Assembly (NCBI RefSeq): GCF_003968755.1 | Contig: NZ_RYDL01000005.1 | Span: 1-64,000, forward strand | Length of the DNA stretch: 64,000 nucleotides | Reading direction: 5' to 3' | Origin: Flavobacterium sp. RSP15 | Lineage (GTDB): Bacteria; Bacteroidota; Bacteroidia; Flavobacteriales; Flavobacteriaceae | Shown here: positions 7,530 through 17,179 of the stretch, in pieces | Layout: each line of letters begins with the position of its first letter | How positions within the stretch are numbered: position 1 is the first letter of the stretch | Made by a program: the position numbers and the translations under genes | Notes under the pieces: model-generated | The model's database searches: none | The model's input: the letters and a program-made list of their open reading frames with translations, nothing else | What the model was told of the DNA's origin: nothing

Positions 7530-8660
7530 ATGAAGTTTGATTTATTAAAAAAAGATCCGCTGTCCAAAGCCAGAGCGGGAAGTATTACTACTGATCACGG
7601 GGTGATTGAAACCCCAATTTTTATGCCTGTGGGTACCGTAGCTTCGGTCAAAGGAGTGCATCAACGGGAATTGAAACAAGACATTAACCCGGATATTATT
7701 CTGGGAAATACCTACCACTTATACTTGCGACCTCAAACGGAAATCCTAGAGAAAGCCGGAGGTTTGCATAAATTCATGAACTGGGACCGTAATATTTTGA
7801 CGGATTCTGGTGGCTACCAAGTGTATTCGCTTTCGGCCAATAGAAAAATCAAGGAGGAGGGCGTGAAGTTCAAATCGCACATTGATGGTTCCTATCACTT
7901 TTTTACGCCAGAGAATGTGATGGAAATTCAGCGTACCATTGGTGCTGATATTATCATGGCGTTTGATGAATGTACGCCGTATCCTTGTGATTACAACTAT
8001 GCAAAACGCTCGATGAAAATGACACACCGCTGGCTGGATCGTTGCATCAATCATTTAGACACGCAGCCTGTAAAATACGGTTACGATCAGGCTTTTTTCC
8101 CAATTGTTCAAGGAAGCTGTTATAAAGATTTGCGTCAGCAATCAGCGGAATATATTGCAAATTCTAATCAAGTAGGAAACGCCATTGGTGGACTCTCCGT
8201 AGGGGAACCTGCCGAAGAAATGTATGCCATGACGGAAGTGGTATGCGAAATTTTACCGGAAGACAAACCGCGTTACCTGATGGGCGTAGGAACTCCTATA
8301 AATATTCTGGAGAATATTGCCCTTGGAATTGACATGTTTGACTGTGTGATGCCTACGCGAAACGCCAGAAACGGAATGTTATTTACAGCGAATGGCACCA
8401 TCAATATCAAAAACAAAAAGTGGGAAGCTGATTTTTCGCCCGTTGACGAAATGGGAATCACCTTTGTAGATACAGAATATACGAAAGCGTATTTGCGTCA
8501 CCTTTTTGCTGCCAATGAATACTTGGGGAAACAAATTGCCACGATACACAATCTTGGTTTTTATATGTGGTTGGTTCGGGAGGCTAGAAAACATATCTTA
8601 GCGGGCGATTTTAGACCTTGGAAAGAAATGATGGTGAAAAACATGAACCAGAGACTTTAA
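7530..8660 (+). CDS. tgt: tRNA-guanine transglycosylase
   Basis: The product is 376 residues, a normal length. It exchanges guanine 34 for preQ1 in GUN-anticodon tRNAs in queuosine synthesis. It has the active-site LTDSGGYQVYS (D92) and GIDMFDCVMPTRNARNG (D268/D271). In the zinc site, however, the usual C-x-C-x2-C is absent: the region reads DEMGITFVDTEYT (307-319). Only the last ligand, the His of ATIHNLGF (H340), remains. I recall the same loss in other Bacteroidota, so it is likely lineage-wide and not decay. Followed by the LptF/G permease gene after a hairpin. Confidence 0.95.
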   Translation: MKFDLLKKDPLSKARAGSITTDHGVIETPIFMPVGTVASVKGVHQRELKQDINPDIILGNTYHLYLRPQTEILEKAGGLHKFMNWDRNILTDSGGYQVYSLSANRKIKEEGVKFKSHIDGSYHFFTPENVMEIQRTIGADIIMAFDECTPYPCDYNYAKRSMKMTHRWLDRCINHLDTQPVKYGYDQAFFPIVQGSCYKDLRQQSAEYIANSNQVGNAIGGLSVGEPAEEMYAMTEVVCEILPEDKPRYLMGVGTPINILENIALGIDMFDCVMPTRNARNGMLFTANGTINIKNKKWEADFSPVDEMGITFVDTEYTKAYLRHLFAANEYLGKQIATIHNLGFYMWLVREARKHILAGDFRPWKEMMVKNMNQRL

Positions 8661-8664
8661 AAAT

Positions 8665-8720
8665 GTTTAATCGGTTAATCGTTAATTCGGTTAAACGATT
8701 AAACAAATAACCGATTAAAC
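8665..8720 (+). repeat. nested inverted repeat between tgt and the permease gene
   Basis: Arms GTTTAATCGGTTA (8665-8677) and TAACCGATTAAAC (8708-8720) are perfect. Inside them AATCGTT pairs with AACGATT. It lacks a T-run, so it may be an RNA stem-loop or a small palindromic repeat and not a terminator. Confidence 0.6.
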
Positions 8721-8726
8721 TTTACT

Positions 8727-9815
8727 ATGCTTACAATAATAGACAAATACATCCTAAAAAGATATTTAGCCACATTTGTGGTGATGTTGTTGTTGTTTAT
8801 CCCCATCGGAATTGTTGTTGATGTATCTGAGAAGATCAACAAAATGCTGGAAAACAAGGTTCCGTTTTTAGAGATTGCACTTTATTATTACAACTTTACG
8901 GTTTATTTTGCGAATTCTCTGTTCCCGATATTTTTGTTTTTATCGGTGATTTGGTTTACCTCAAAACTGGCAAATGATACGGAGATTATTGCTATTTTGA
9001 GCTCCGGAATTTCATTTACGCGTTTCTTAAGACCGTATATTATTGGTGCTTCCATAGTTTCTGTTTTTGTTTTACTAATGGGATTTTTTGTTGTTCCCGC
9101 TGCCAGCGAAGGCTTTAATAATTTTAGATATACGTATTTGAAAGGAGGCGGAAAAGAGGCCATGCGCGGGGATAATACGGATGTGTATCGCCAAATTAGT
9201 GATAATGAATTTATCTATGTAAACAGTTTTAATACGGAGTCTAAAACCGCTTTTAATTTTTCACTGGAAAAATTTAAAAACGAAAAACTCATTCATAAAA
9301 TCACGGCCAGCAGGATCAAATGGAATCCAAAGGACAGTACCTACACCCTGTATGATTATACAAAAAGAACGGTAGGCGAGCTAAATGATAAAATTGAAAA
9401 AGTAGCTCAAAAGGATGCTGTTTTTACATTCGATTTAGAGGATTTAACACCTGTAATTTATATTGCAGAAACCCTGAGTTTAGGAAAATTGAATGCTTTT
9501 ATTGCAAAAGAGCGAGAGCGTGGTTCCTCTAATATCAATGTATATTTAGTGGTGTTGTATAAAAAATACAGTGTGCCGGTTTCCGCATTTATCCTGACAA
9601 TCATTGCAGTTGCTGTCTCATCGATGAAACGTAGGGGCGGAATGGGAACGAATCTGGCCATCGGAATTGCGCTGGCTTTTGCCTTTGTTTTCTTTGATAA
9701 AATCTTTGGTGTTCTTGCAGAAAAATCCAGTTTCCCTCCCCTATTAGCGGTTTGGTTGCCCAATATTGCTTTTGGAATTTTAGCCATCTACCTATTACGA
9801 AATGCAAAACGATAA
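8727..9815 (+). CDS. LptF/LptG family LPS export permease
   Basis: The product is 362 residues. It opens with MLTIIDKYILKRYLATF, the usual N-terminus of YjgP/YjgQ proteins. There are three membrane segments at the N-terminus, a periplasmic beta domain (about 110-260) and three C-terminal segments, with VPVSAFILTIIAVAVSS in the conserved C-terminal block. It should act with LptB in the ABC exporter that carries lipopolysaccharide from the inner membrane. The sequence does not settle whether it is LptF or LptG. Its last 14 bp overlap the EamA gene, so the two are likely co-transcribed. Confidence 0.85.
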   Translation: MLTIIDKYILKRYLATFVVMLLLFIPIGIVVDVSEKINKMLENKVPFLEIALYYYNFTVYFANSLFPIFLFLSVIWFTSKLANDTEIIAILSSGISFTRFLRPYIIGASIVSVFVLLMGFFVVPAASEGFNNFRYTYLKGGGKEAMRGDNTDVYRQISDNEFIYVNSFNTESKTAFNFSLEKFKNEKLIHKITASRIKWNPKDSTYTLYDYTKRTVGELNDKIEKVAQKDAVFTFDLEDLTPVIYIAETLSLGKLNAFIAKERERGSSNINVYLVVLYKKYSVPVSAFILTIIAVAVSSMKRRGGMGTNLAIGIALAFAFVFFDKIFGVLAEKSSFPPLLAVWLPNIAFGILAIYLLRNAKR

Positions 9816-10731
9816 TTTAAAAAGTTACTTAAACCTCCATTTGATTGTTTTTATTTGGGGTTTTACCGCCATTTTAGGCGCTCTAATCACTATATCGGCA
9901 GATGCCTTGGTGTGGTACCGCATGTTTTTTGCCGGTATCTTTTTAGCCATTTTTCTGGCATTTAAGAAAAAATCGTTTCGGATTCCGCTAAAATCATTTT
10001 TTAAATTAATTTTTGTCGGATTATTGATTGCCTTGCATTGGATTTTATTTTTCAAAGCGATCCATGTTTCTAATGTGTCTATTACGCTATCCGTTTTTTC
10101 ATTAGGTGCTTTTTTTGCATCCCTGCTGGAGCCACTTTTTTATGGTCGAAAAGTACTGTGGTACGAAGTCTTTTTTGGTCTAATCATAATTGCAGGGCTG
10201 GGATTGATTATGAAGGTCGAAATCAATTACCTGGACGGAATGTTATACGCCTTAGCATCCATTATATTAGGTGTTTTATTTACGCTGATGAACGGAAAAC
10301 TCATTGCGGATCACGATCCTTCGGTTATCTCGTTTTATGAATTCCTGGCGGGTGTTGGTTTCATATCGATTTACTTTGTGTTCGAACAAAAATTCACGGC
10401 CGATTTCTTTGTATTAACGGCTAATAATTGGATCCTGATATTGATTCTGGCATCCGTTTGTACCGCCTACGCCTTTACTGCTTCAGTAAAAATAATGCAA
10501 AAATTAACACCATATACCGTAATGCTGACTACGAATTTAGAACCGGTTTACGGCATTGTTTTGGCCTATTTTATCCTTGGCGGAAAAGAGAAAATGAGTT
10601 TTGAATTCTACATTGGTGCACTAATAATTGTAATCACCGTAATCCTAAACGGGGTGATTAAACACTATCAAAAAAATAAAATTAAAAAAGAATCTCCCGC
10701 TTTAGAGAAGCAAACTTTTACACATAAATAG
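9802..10731 (+). CDS. EamA/DMT-superfamily transporter
   Basis: The product is 309 residues with ten predicted membrane segments in two EamA repeats. The first opens with NLHLIVFIWGFTAILGAL, and the second contains FYEFLAGVGFISIYF and TTNLEPVYGIVLAY (the conserved EP near the end of the repeat). These inner-membrane drug/metabolite transporters export small metabolites; the substrate cannot be told. It overlaps the preceding permease gene by 14 bp. The lysine-rich C-terminus is probably cytoplasmic. Confidence 0.85.
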   Translation: MQNDNLKSYLNLHLIVFIWGFTAILGALITISADALVWYRMFFAGIFLAIFLAFKKKSFRIPLKSFFKLIFVGLLIALHWILFFKAIHVSNVSITLSVFSLGAFFASLLEPLFYGRKVLWYEVFFGLIIIAGLGLIMKVEINYLDGMLYALASIILGVLFTLMNGKLIADHDPSVISFYEFLAGVGFISIYFVFEQKFTADFFVLTANNWILILILASVCTAYAFTASVKIMQKLTPYTVMLTTNLEPVYGIVLAYFILGGKEKMSFEFYIGALIIVITVILNGVIKHYQKNKIKKESPALEKQTFTHK

Positions 10732-10762
10732 AATATTTACCTTTTCGAACGATTTAAAATTT

Positions 10763-10770
10763 TATATTTG
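10763..10770 (+). promoter_or_regulatory. -7 box of accA
   Basis: TATATTTG lies 35 bp before the accA start, matching TAnnTTTG. The -33 region is weak. Confidence 0.45.
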
Positions 10771-10804
10771 CGGTTCGAAATAAAAACAAAAACGCAAAAA
10801 TCCT

Positions 10805-11758
10805 ATGGAATATTTAGATTTTGAGCTTCCAATAAAAGAACTAGAAGAACAGTTAGATAAATGTCTTATTATTGGTCAGGAATCAGATGTTGATGTAACG
10901 AATACTTGCAAACAAATCAACAAAAAACTAGAAGAGACCAAAAGAAAAATCTATAAAAATTTGACTGCCTGGCAACGTGTCCAATTATCCAGACATCCAA
11001 GCCGCCCGTATACAATGGACCACGTGCGGGCCTTGTGTGGCGATACGTTTCTGGAACTTTTTGGCGACAGAGGTTTTAAGGATGATAAAGCCATGATTGG
11101 TGGTTTAGGAAAAATTGACGGGCAATCCTTTATGATTGTGGGTCAGCAAAAAGGATTCAACACTAAGACGCGACAGTTCCGTAATTTTGGAATGGCCAAT
11201 CCCGAAGGATATAGAAAAGCGTTGCGATTGATGAAGATGGCAGAGAAATTTGGGATTCCTGTTTTGACGTTGATCGACACTCCAGGGGCTTACCCCGGAT
11301 TAGAAGCCGAGGAACGCGGACAAGGAGAAGCCATTGCCAGAAACATATTTGAAATGATTGGTCTTAAAGTGCCAATTATTACTGTTATCGTAGGAGAAGG
11401 TGCCTCTGGTGGCGCATTAGGAATAGGAGTTGGTGACAAGGTATACATGATGGAAAACACCTGGTATTCCGTCATTTCTCCAGAATCATGTTCTTCTATT
11501 TTATGGAAAAGCTGGGAATATAAAGAACAAGCTGCCGAAGCACTGAAGCTGACTTCAGCTGACATGAAAAAACAAAAATTAGTAGATGATATTATTCCTG
11601 AACCACTAGGCGGTGCACATTATGACAGAGCAACTGCTTTCAAAACGGTAGAGCAATATATCATGAAAGGTTTCAACGAATTGAAAGACTTATCAACAGC
11701 AGAATTAGTGGCTCAAAGAATGGATAAATACTGCAAAATGGGAGAGTATAAAGAGTAA
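10805..11758 (+). CDS. accA: acetyl-CoA carboxylase carboxyltransferase alpha subunit
   Basis: The product is 317 residues, the standard length. With AccD it transfers the carboxyl group from carboxybiotin to acetyl-CoA, the first step of fatty-acid synthesis. It starts with [14 protein letters not shown] and contains [33 protein letters not shown] and [15 protein letters not shown], all landmark AccA segments of the crotonase fold. It stands alone between the transporter and dnaB, with a promoter-like box upstream and a terminator downstream. accD is not in the window. Confidence 0.97.
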   Translation: MEYLDFELPIKELEEQLDKCLIIGQESDVDVTNTCKQINKKLEETKRKIYKNLTAWQRVQLSRHPSRPYTMDHVRALCGDTFLELFGDRGFKDDKAMIGGLGKIDGQSFMIVGQQKGFNTKTRQFRNFGMANPEGYRKALRLMKMAEKFGIPVLTLIDTPGAYPGLEAEERGQGEAIARNIFEMIGLKVPIITVIVGEGASGGALGIGVGDKVYMMENTWYSVISPESCSSILWKSWEYKEQAAEALKLTSADMKKQKLVDDIIPEPLGGAHYDRATAFKTVEQYIMKGFNELKDLSTAELVAQRMDKYCKMGEYKE

Positions 11759-11778
11759 AATCTTACGAATTACTATTT

Positions 11779-11812
11779 AATCCGAAGCCTTGCCGTTTCG
11801 GATTTTTTTTTG
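11779..11812 (+). terminator. terminator after accA
   Basis: The ATCCGAA/TTCGGAT stem is followed by nine T, 20 bp after the stop codon. Confidence 0.85.
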
Positions 11813-11898
11813 GTTATAAACAAAAAATAGTTAGTTATAAACAATTATTTGTAACAACTCAACGACTATGTTTTTTTAATTTTAGTTACTTTCGCTTC

Positions 11899-13443
11899 AT
11901 GGAAAATTTCAGAAATATTAATCCTGTCAAGGTTGATAAAACGACTATTATAAGCCTTGAAAAAGGAAAATTACAACCACAGGTGCTCGATTTAGAAGAG
12001 GCTGTGCTTGGTGCCATGATGATTGACAAAAAAGGGGTTGATGATGTTATTGACATTTTACAACCTGATGCTTTTTATAAAGAAGCACACAAACATATTT
12101 TTGAGGCAATTGTCCAACTGTTTACAGAAACACAACCTATTGATTTGTTAACTGTTTCGGCACAACTGAAGAAAAATGCAAAATTAGATTTAGCAGGCGG
12201 TGATTTTTACTTAATTCAGCTTACGCAAAAGATATCCTCTTCAGCACACATTGAATTTCACTCCAGAATCATTCTTCAAAAGTTTATTCAACGCAGTTTG
12301 ATTCGGATTTCTACTGAAATCATTGAAGACTCTTACGATGAATCCGCGGATGTTTTTGATTTATTAGACAGAGCTGAATCTAAATTATATGAAATAACAC
12401 AAGGAAACATCAAACGAAGTTCAGAGACAGCGCAAAGTTTAGTCCTACAGGCAAAAAAACGAATTGAAGAAATTGCCGGTCAAGAAGGATTGAGCGGTGT
12501 TGCCACTGGTTTTGATAAGTTAGATAAGATTACTTCCGGTTGGCAGCCCAGCGATTTAATTATTATTGCGGCACGACCTGCAATGGGAAAAACTGCATTT
12601 GTATTATCCATGGCCAGAAATATGGCTATTGATTACGGAATACCAGTGGCCTTATTTTCTCTGGAGATGGCATCAGTACAGTTAATTACCCGGTTAATTT
12701 CCTCTGAAACAGGTTTGTCATCAGAGAAATTGCGTACTGGAAAACTAGAAAAACACGAATGGGAACAGTTGAGTACCAAAGTTAAAAACTTAGAAAAAGC
12801 ACCTCTCTTTATTGATGATACGCCTTCCTTATCGATTTTTGATTTACGGGCTAAAGCCAGGCGATTGGTTTCGCAACATGGGATCCGAATTATCATTGTG
12901 GATTACTTGCAATTGATGACGGCTGGCGGAAACGGAAAAGGAGGCGGAAACAGAGAGCAGGAAATTTCTAGCATTTCCCGAAACTTGAAAGCATTAGCCA
13001 AGGAATTGAACGTTCCTGTTATTGCACTTTCTCAATTATCTCGAGCGGTAGAAACCCGTGGATCCAGCAAGAGACCGTTATTGTCTGATTTACGGGAATC
13101 AGGAGCGATTGAGCAAGATGCGGATATTGTGTCTTTTTTATACCGTCCTGAATACTACAAAATAGACGAATGGGATGATGAAGAAGCCTCACCAACAGCC
13201 GGTCAGGCAGAAATAATGATTGCCAAACACCGTAATGGTAGTATAGAAAACGTTCGGTTGAAGTTTATTGGACATCTGGGAAAATTTGATAACCTGGAAG
13301 ATTACAGTGGCGGATATGATGACTTACCATCCAGTATGAATCAGGATGACAACCCTTTCATTACTAAAAACCTGCCCTCTGCCAATGATGCTTTTGGAAG
13401 CAATTTGAATGATCCGGATGATGACAGCGATGTTCCTTTTTAG
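11899..13443 (+). CDS. dnaB: replicative DNA helicase DnaB
   Basis: The product is 514 residues. The DnaB N-terminal domain starts at LDLEEAVLGAMMIDKKG (about 31-130). The RecA-like helicase follows: Walker A AARPAMGKTAF, Walker B IIIVDYLQLM, then SQLSRAVETR and RPLLSDLRESGAIEQDAD, with IAKHRNGS near the end. No intein interrupts it. The acidic tail ending in DPDDDSDVPF is typical of Bacteroidota DnaB. Followed by a strong hairpin terminator. Confidence 0.97.
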   Translation: MENFRNINPVKVDKTTIISLEKGKLQPQVLDLEEAVLGAMMIDKKGVDDVIDILQPDAFYKEAHKHIFEAIVQLFTETQPIDLLTVSAQLKKNAKLDLAGGDFYLIQLTQKISSSAHIEFHSRIILQKFIQRSLIRISTEIIEDSYDESADVFDLLDRAESKLYEITQGNIKRSSETAQSLVLQAKKRIEEIAGQEGLSGVATGFDKLDKITSGWQPSDLIIIAARPAMGKTAFVLSMARNMAIDYGIPVALFSLEMASVQLITRLISSETGLSSEKLRTGKLEKHEWEQLSTKVKNLEKAPLFIDDTPSLSIFDLRAKARRLVSQHGIRIIIVDYLQLMTAGGNGKGGGNREQEISSISRNLKALAKELNVPVIALSQLSRAVETRGSSKRPLLSDLRESGAIEQDADIVSFLYRPEYYKIDEWDDEEASPTAGQAEIMIAKHRNGSIENVRLKFIGHLGKFDNLEDYSGGYDDLPSSMNQDDNPFITKNLPSANDAFGSNLNDPDDDSDVPF

Positions 13444-13524
13444 CAAACAAGCCTCATCAGCATGCGCACTACCCGTTTTTCTTTACAAAAAAAAGTAAGC
13501 ATAATAAATACAGTTTATAAAAAT

Positions 13525-13550
13525 AGAAAGCCCGCTATTGCGGGCTTTCT
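13525..13550 (+). terminator. terminator after dnaB
   Basis: The AGAAAGCCCGC/GCGGGCTTTCT hairpin is perfect, with a short loop. Confidence 0.8.
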
Positions 13551-13764
13551 TGTGAATTATAATTGAACCTCAAAATAAAGACAATGGTATTTTGACACTA
13601 TTCTTGTTTAATTTATTTATTTGCTTGTACGCAATCGTACCAAACAAAAAACCGACACAGATTCCACAGATTTTCAATAAAAAAATGTCTAATTTGTAAA
13701 AATATATGAAATGTGTGTCAAAAAATATTTCTTACGTAGAACTACAGACAAGCATACTTCTTTA
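13551..13764. other. intergenic, remnant of palindromic repeat
   Basis: At about 13648-13675 the words CACAGATTCCACAGATTTTC resemble one arm of the dispersed palindromic repeat at 51456-51600 and 63368-63514. Otherwise I see no gene. Confidence 0.35.
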
Positions 13765-14856
13765 TTAAACCATGGCCGGGTAATCAGTATATCCTTTCAC
13801 AGTATCCGTGTAAAACGTGCTTTGATCTGGTTTACTTAATGGAGCATCAGTCTCAAAACGAGCCACTAAATCCGGATTTGCAATAAAGGGAACTCCATAA
13901 GCAACAAGATCTGCATACCCATCTTCAAGCACTTTGATTCCCATTTCTTTTGTAAACCCTTTATTGATGATTAATGTTCCTTTGTAAAACGGTCTGAAAT
14001 GCTTAGCTACTTCAGTAACAGCAAAAGGTACATCATCAACCGGCGTAAAAGGCTCCGTCAAATGCACATACGCTAAACCATAGTCATTCAAACGGTTTAC
14101 AATATATTCATAAGTAGGAATTGTCTGTTCATCTAACATCATTCCCTGCGTATTATGCAGGGTAGGATTCAATCGAACACCCACTTTAGAATAATCAATA
14201 ACACCGGCTAAAGCATCTAGAATTTCAAAAAGGATTCGGGTTTTATTTTCTATTGAACCACCATATTCATCGGTACGATTATTGGAATAACCATTAAAAA
14301 ACTGTTGTAGTAAATAGCCGTTGGCAGCGTGCAATTCGACACCATCAAAACCCGCCTCAATAGCATTTTTAGCTCCATTTTTAAAATCTAAAACGGTTTG
14401 TTTTATGTCTTCAATAGTCATTTCTTTTGGAACAACAGTGTCTACAAAACCGTCTTTTGTGTAAGCTTTTGCATACGGATTCAAAGCGGATGGCGCATGT
14501 GGTAATTCGCCATTATGCAAATCCGGATGCGACAACCGTCCCGTGTGCCACAATTGTGCAAATATAGTTCCTCCTTTTTCGTGAACTGCTTTTGTAACCA
14601 GTTTCCAACCTTCGGTTTGTGCTGCACTGTAAATTCCGGGCACATTGATAAAACCCACTGCTTTTGTACTCACAAAAGTTCCCTCGGAAACAATTAAACC
14701 TGCTGTAGCTCTTTGTGTGTAATATTCTGCCGTAAGTGCAGTAGGAACATTACCTTCATTATTAGAACGGCTTCTGGTCATTGGAGCCATCACCATTCGA
14801 TTTTTTAAAGTACTGCTTCCTAATGTATAGGGTTGAAATAAAATTGATTTACTCAT
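13765..14856 (-). CDS. old yellow enzyme family alkene reductase
   Basis: The product is 363 residues. It is an FMN-binding TIM barrel of the NemA/XenB type: NRMVMAPMTRSRS near residue 20, FAQLWHTGRLSHP, then the substrate pair in ELHAANGYLLQQFF (H-x-x-N), and NRTDEYGGSIENKTR for phosphate binding. It likely reduces activated C=C bonds or nitro compounds with NAD(P)H. The physiological substrate is not evident. It is followed on the same strand, upstream, by a Rossmann protein and a Crp/Fnr regulator, which may form a stress-related group. Confidence 0.9.
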   Translation of the reverse strand: MSKSILFQPYTLGSSTLKNRMVMAPMTRSRSNNEGNVPTALTAEYYTQRATAGLIVSEGTFVSTKAVGFINVPGIYSAAQTEGWKLVTKAVHEKGGTIFAQLWHTGRLSHPDLHNGELPHAPSALNPYAKAYTKDGFVDTVVPKEMTIEDIKQTVLDFKNGAKNAIEAGFDGVELHAANGYLLQQFFNGYSNNRTDEYGGSIENKTRILFEILDALAGVIDYSKVGVRLNPTLHNTQGMMLDEQTIPTYEYIVNRLNDYGLAYVHLTEPFTPVDDVPFAVTEVAKHFRPFYKGTLIINKGFTKEMGIKVLEDGYADLVAYGVPFIANPDLVARFETDAPLSKPDQSTFYTDTVKGYTDYPAMV

Positions 14857-14889
14857 TTGATTTTTGTTAAAAATTAGTGTTTTATTAAA

Positions 14890-15387
14890 TTAAATACTGG
14901 CTTTCAAACCAATACTTGTAAATAGAGTTAAAATAGTGTTTAAGGTTTCTTGCTCATTTCCTTTCAAAAGAAGAGAATCGTTAGAATCATACGCTGATTC
15001 GTTGCTCAGAACAACTTTAGAAAAAGGAAACAAATGCTGTAATTTATCCAGTGTACTTTCGGAATTAATCACCTCCATTTCGTTTCCCAAAATAAGTACG
15101 ATTTTACCCGTTGCCACTTTTTTGATTTTTTCAATAAGAGTAACATTTGTTGCCACATCATTTGAAAGTATAATAATATCTGCCTCCCAACTTGCATTGG
15201 TTGGACAAATCATCATTTCTACATTTGCCTTCGGATTCTCTGAAATAATTTCGCTATACACCTCCAAAAGTGTAGCGGCTTTTTGATCAAACAGCAAAAC
15301 GGGATTGGTTTTGGCAATTTGCTTTGCTAAAACAATACTATTGGTTACTGAAACTCCTAGGACTGCAAATGTGGTTCTATTTGACAT
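14890..15387 (-). CDS. NAD(P)-binding Rossmann-type protein
   Basis: The product is 165 residues from the Met of MSNRTTFAVLGVSVT. A start 21 codons upstream is possible but adds a stretch without fold-like character. The N-terminal FAVLGVSVTNSIVLAKQIAK and the strand LLFDQKAA look like a Rossmann nucleotide fold, as in the N-terminal domain of F420/NADP oxidoreductases. IILILGNEM-type strands follow. No catalytic domain follows. It sits 33 bp upstream of the old yellow enzyme on the same strand and is probably co-transcribed. Confidence 0.55.
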   Translation of the reverse strand: MSNRTTFAVLGVSVTNSIVLAKQIAKTNPVLLFDQKAATLLEVYSEIISENPKANVEMMICPTNASWEADIIILSNDVATNVTLIEKIKKVATGKIVLILGNEMEVINSESTLDKLQHLFPFSKVVLSNESAYDSNDSLLLKGNEQETLNTILTLFTSIGLKASI

Positions 15388-15473
15388 CGACTTATATTTA
15401 CAGGACAAATTTAAGGCTGTATTGCAAAAGTTTTCGTTGATGTAAAACAAGAAATTCTATTGATCTATGTCAA

Positions 15474-16061
15474 TTAAAATGAACTTCGATTGTTAATTTG
15501 TTTGCGAACCCGACTCAATGTTTCCGGTTTCAGACCAAGGTAAGAGGCGATCATGTGTTGGGGTACACGTTGAACAATTCCGGGATAAGCAATTCCTAAA
15601 TTGGTGTATTTTTCTTCGGCGGTTTCTGTTAAAGTCGAATTTATTCTGGCTTGATTGGCGATGTAGGCATTTTGCAAAAGCAAGCGTTGGTATCTTTCAA
15701 ACATGGGGACTTTATCCATTAAAGCTTCTCTTGCCGATGTTGTCAGCAAAAGCAGTTCAGAATCCTCCAAGGCTTCAATCGTATAAATAGAGGAACTATT
15801 TGTTAGAAAACTGGACAAATCTGCGATCCACCAGCCTTCAATTGCAAATTGTACGATGTGTTCATTTCCTTTTTCATCGATGGAAAAAGAGCGCAGTATT
15901 CCTTTTTCAATAAAGGCATTGTAGACACAAATGTCTCCTTCTTGCAACAGGATTTGTTTTTTGCGTAATCTTTTAGGGATAAAAAAAGTTTTACACAACT
16001 CCATTTCTTCCTGAGTCAGTATCACTTTTTCCTGAATGCTTTTGAATAATTGTTGAAACAT
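15474..16061 (-). CDS. Crp/Fnr-family transcription regulator
   Basis: The product is 195 residues. The cyclic-nucleotide-binding beta-roll (about 25-115) contains KQILLQEGDICVYNAFIEKG. The C-terminal HTH reads MIASYLGLKPETLSRVRKQ. No Fnr-type cysteine cluster is present, so it is not an iron-sulfur oxygen sensor. It lies at the 5' end of the old yellow enzyme group and diverges from the transketolase genes; it may control either. The ligand is unknown. Confidence 0.85.
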   Translation of the reverse strand: MFQQLFKSIQEKVILTQEEMELCKTFFIPKRLRKKQILLQEGDICVYNAFIEKGILRSFSIDEKGNEHIVQFAIEGWWIADLSSFLTNSSSIYTIEALEDSELLLLTTSAREALMDKVPMFERYQRLLLQNAYIANQARINSTLTETAEEKYTNLGIAYPGIVQRVPQHMIASYLGLKPETLSRVRKQINNRSSF

Positions 16062-16180
16062 GGTTGCAAGATACTAAATAATCAAGAATTCTTAAAAATA
16101 GTATTGCTGCTAAAAAAACAATCCTTGATAACTATTGATAAATCTAAAAATGGAAGTCTGTATAAATCAAAATATCTGAC

Positions 16181-16188
16181 TACATTTG
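16181..16188 (+). promoter_or_regulatory. -7 box of the transketolase genes
   Basis: TACATTTG lies 24 bp before the ATG at 16212. It supports that start over the in-frame ATG at 16050, which would lie upstream of the promoter. Confidence 0.55.
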
Positions 16189-16211
16189 CCCAGTCTAATT
16201 TTAACACACAA

Positions 16212-17063
16212 ATGAAACCGAACACACAACAATTAAACGATTTAACAATCCAAGTCAGAAGAGATATTCTTCGAATGGTACACGCTGTCAACTCTGGTCA
16301 CCCAGGTGGTTCTCTAGGTTGTACTGAATTCCTTGTCACTTTATATCAAAATATAATGGAACGCAAAGAAGGTTTTGATATGGACGGTATTGGAGAAGAT
16401 CTTTTCTTTCTTTCAAACGGGCATATTTCACCTGTATTTTACAGTGTTTTAGCCAGAAGCGGTTATTTTCCAGTAGGAGAACTAGCCACTTTCCGTTTGA
16501 TCAATTCAAGACTACAAGGACACCCAACTACACATGACGGCTTACCCGGAATACGTATTGCATCTGGTTCTCTTGGACAGGGATTATCAGTAGGGATTGG
16601 TGCTGCTCAAGCAAAAAAATTGAATGGTGACAACCATATTATTTATACACTTCATGGTGATGGTGAATTACAGGAAGGTCAAAACTGGGAAGCAATCATG
16701 TATGCTGCTGCAAAAAAAGTGGACAACCTTATTGCTACAATCGATTTAAACGGAAAGCAAATTGATGGAACAACTGACGAGGTTTTAGCCATGGGAAGTA
16801 TTCGTGCTAAGTTTGAAGCTTTTGATTGGGATGTTTTAGAAATTGAAAAAGGAAATGATATCGAAGCTATTATTGCCGGAATGAATGATGCCAAATCCAG
16901 AACTGGAAAAGGAAAACCGGTTTGTGTATTGTTGCACACTGAAATGGGTAACGGGGTAGATTTTATGATGTACAGTCACGCTTGGCACGGTAAAGCGCCT
17001 AATGATACGCAACTTGAAATTGCTTTAGGCCAAAACTACACAGCAGCAGAAAGCGACTACTAA
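16212..17063 (+). CDS. transketolase, N-terminal subunit
   Basis: The product is 283 residues. It carries the thiamine-diphosphate-binding half: HAVNSGHPGGSLG, ASGSLGQGLSVGIGAA and LHGDGELQEGQNWEA (GDG...N metal-binding motif). With the next gene it makes the split transketolase of the non-oxidative pentose phosphate pathway, common in Bacteroidota. The start at MKPNTQQLNDL follows the promoter-like box at 16181-16188. A 116-bp gap with a C/G-rich repeat separates the two subunit genes. Confidence 0.93.
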   Translation: MKPNTQQLNDLTIQVRRDILRMVHAVNSGHPGGSLGCTEFLVTLYQNIMERKEGFDMDGIGEDLFFLSNGHISPVFYSVLARSGYFPVGELATFRLINSRLQGHPTTHDGLPGIRIASGSLGQGLSVGIGAAQAKKLNGDNHIIYTLHGDGELQEGQNWEAIMYAAAKKVDNLIATIDLNGKQIDGTTDEVLAMGSIRAKFEAFDWDVLEIEKGNDIEAIIAGMNDAKSRTGKGKPVCVLLHTEMGNGVDFMMYSHAWHGKAPNDTQLEIALGQNYTAAESDY

Positions 17064-17178
17064 TCCCCACCTAGCTTCCCCGAATGGGAGGAACAGCTAC
17101 AAGAATCATTAAATAAAAATTTAAAACCCTATTTACCCCAATAGGAGCTCCCCTTCTTTGGAGGGGTTGGGGAAGGAA
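17064..17178. repeat. C/G-rich intergenic repeat inside the transketolase operon
   Basis: CCCCACCTAGCTTCCCCG and GGAGCTCCCCTTCTTTGG followed by AGGGGTTGGGGAAGG form weakly paired ends. They resemble the CTCCCCTCCCCGACCC arms at 19620-19824. A miniature repeat element seems to have settled between the two subunit genes. Confidence 0.45.
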
Positions 17179-17179
17179 A

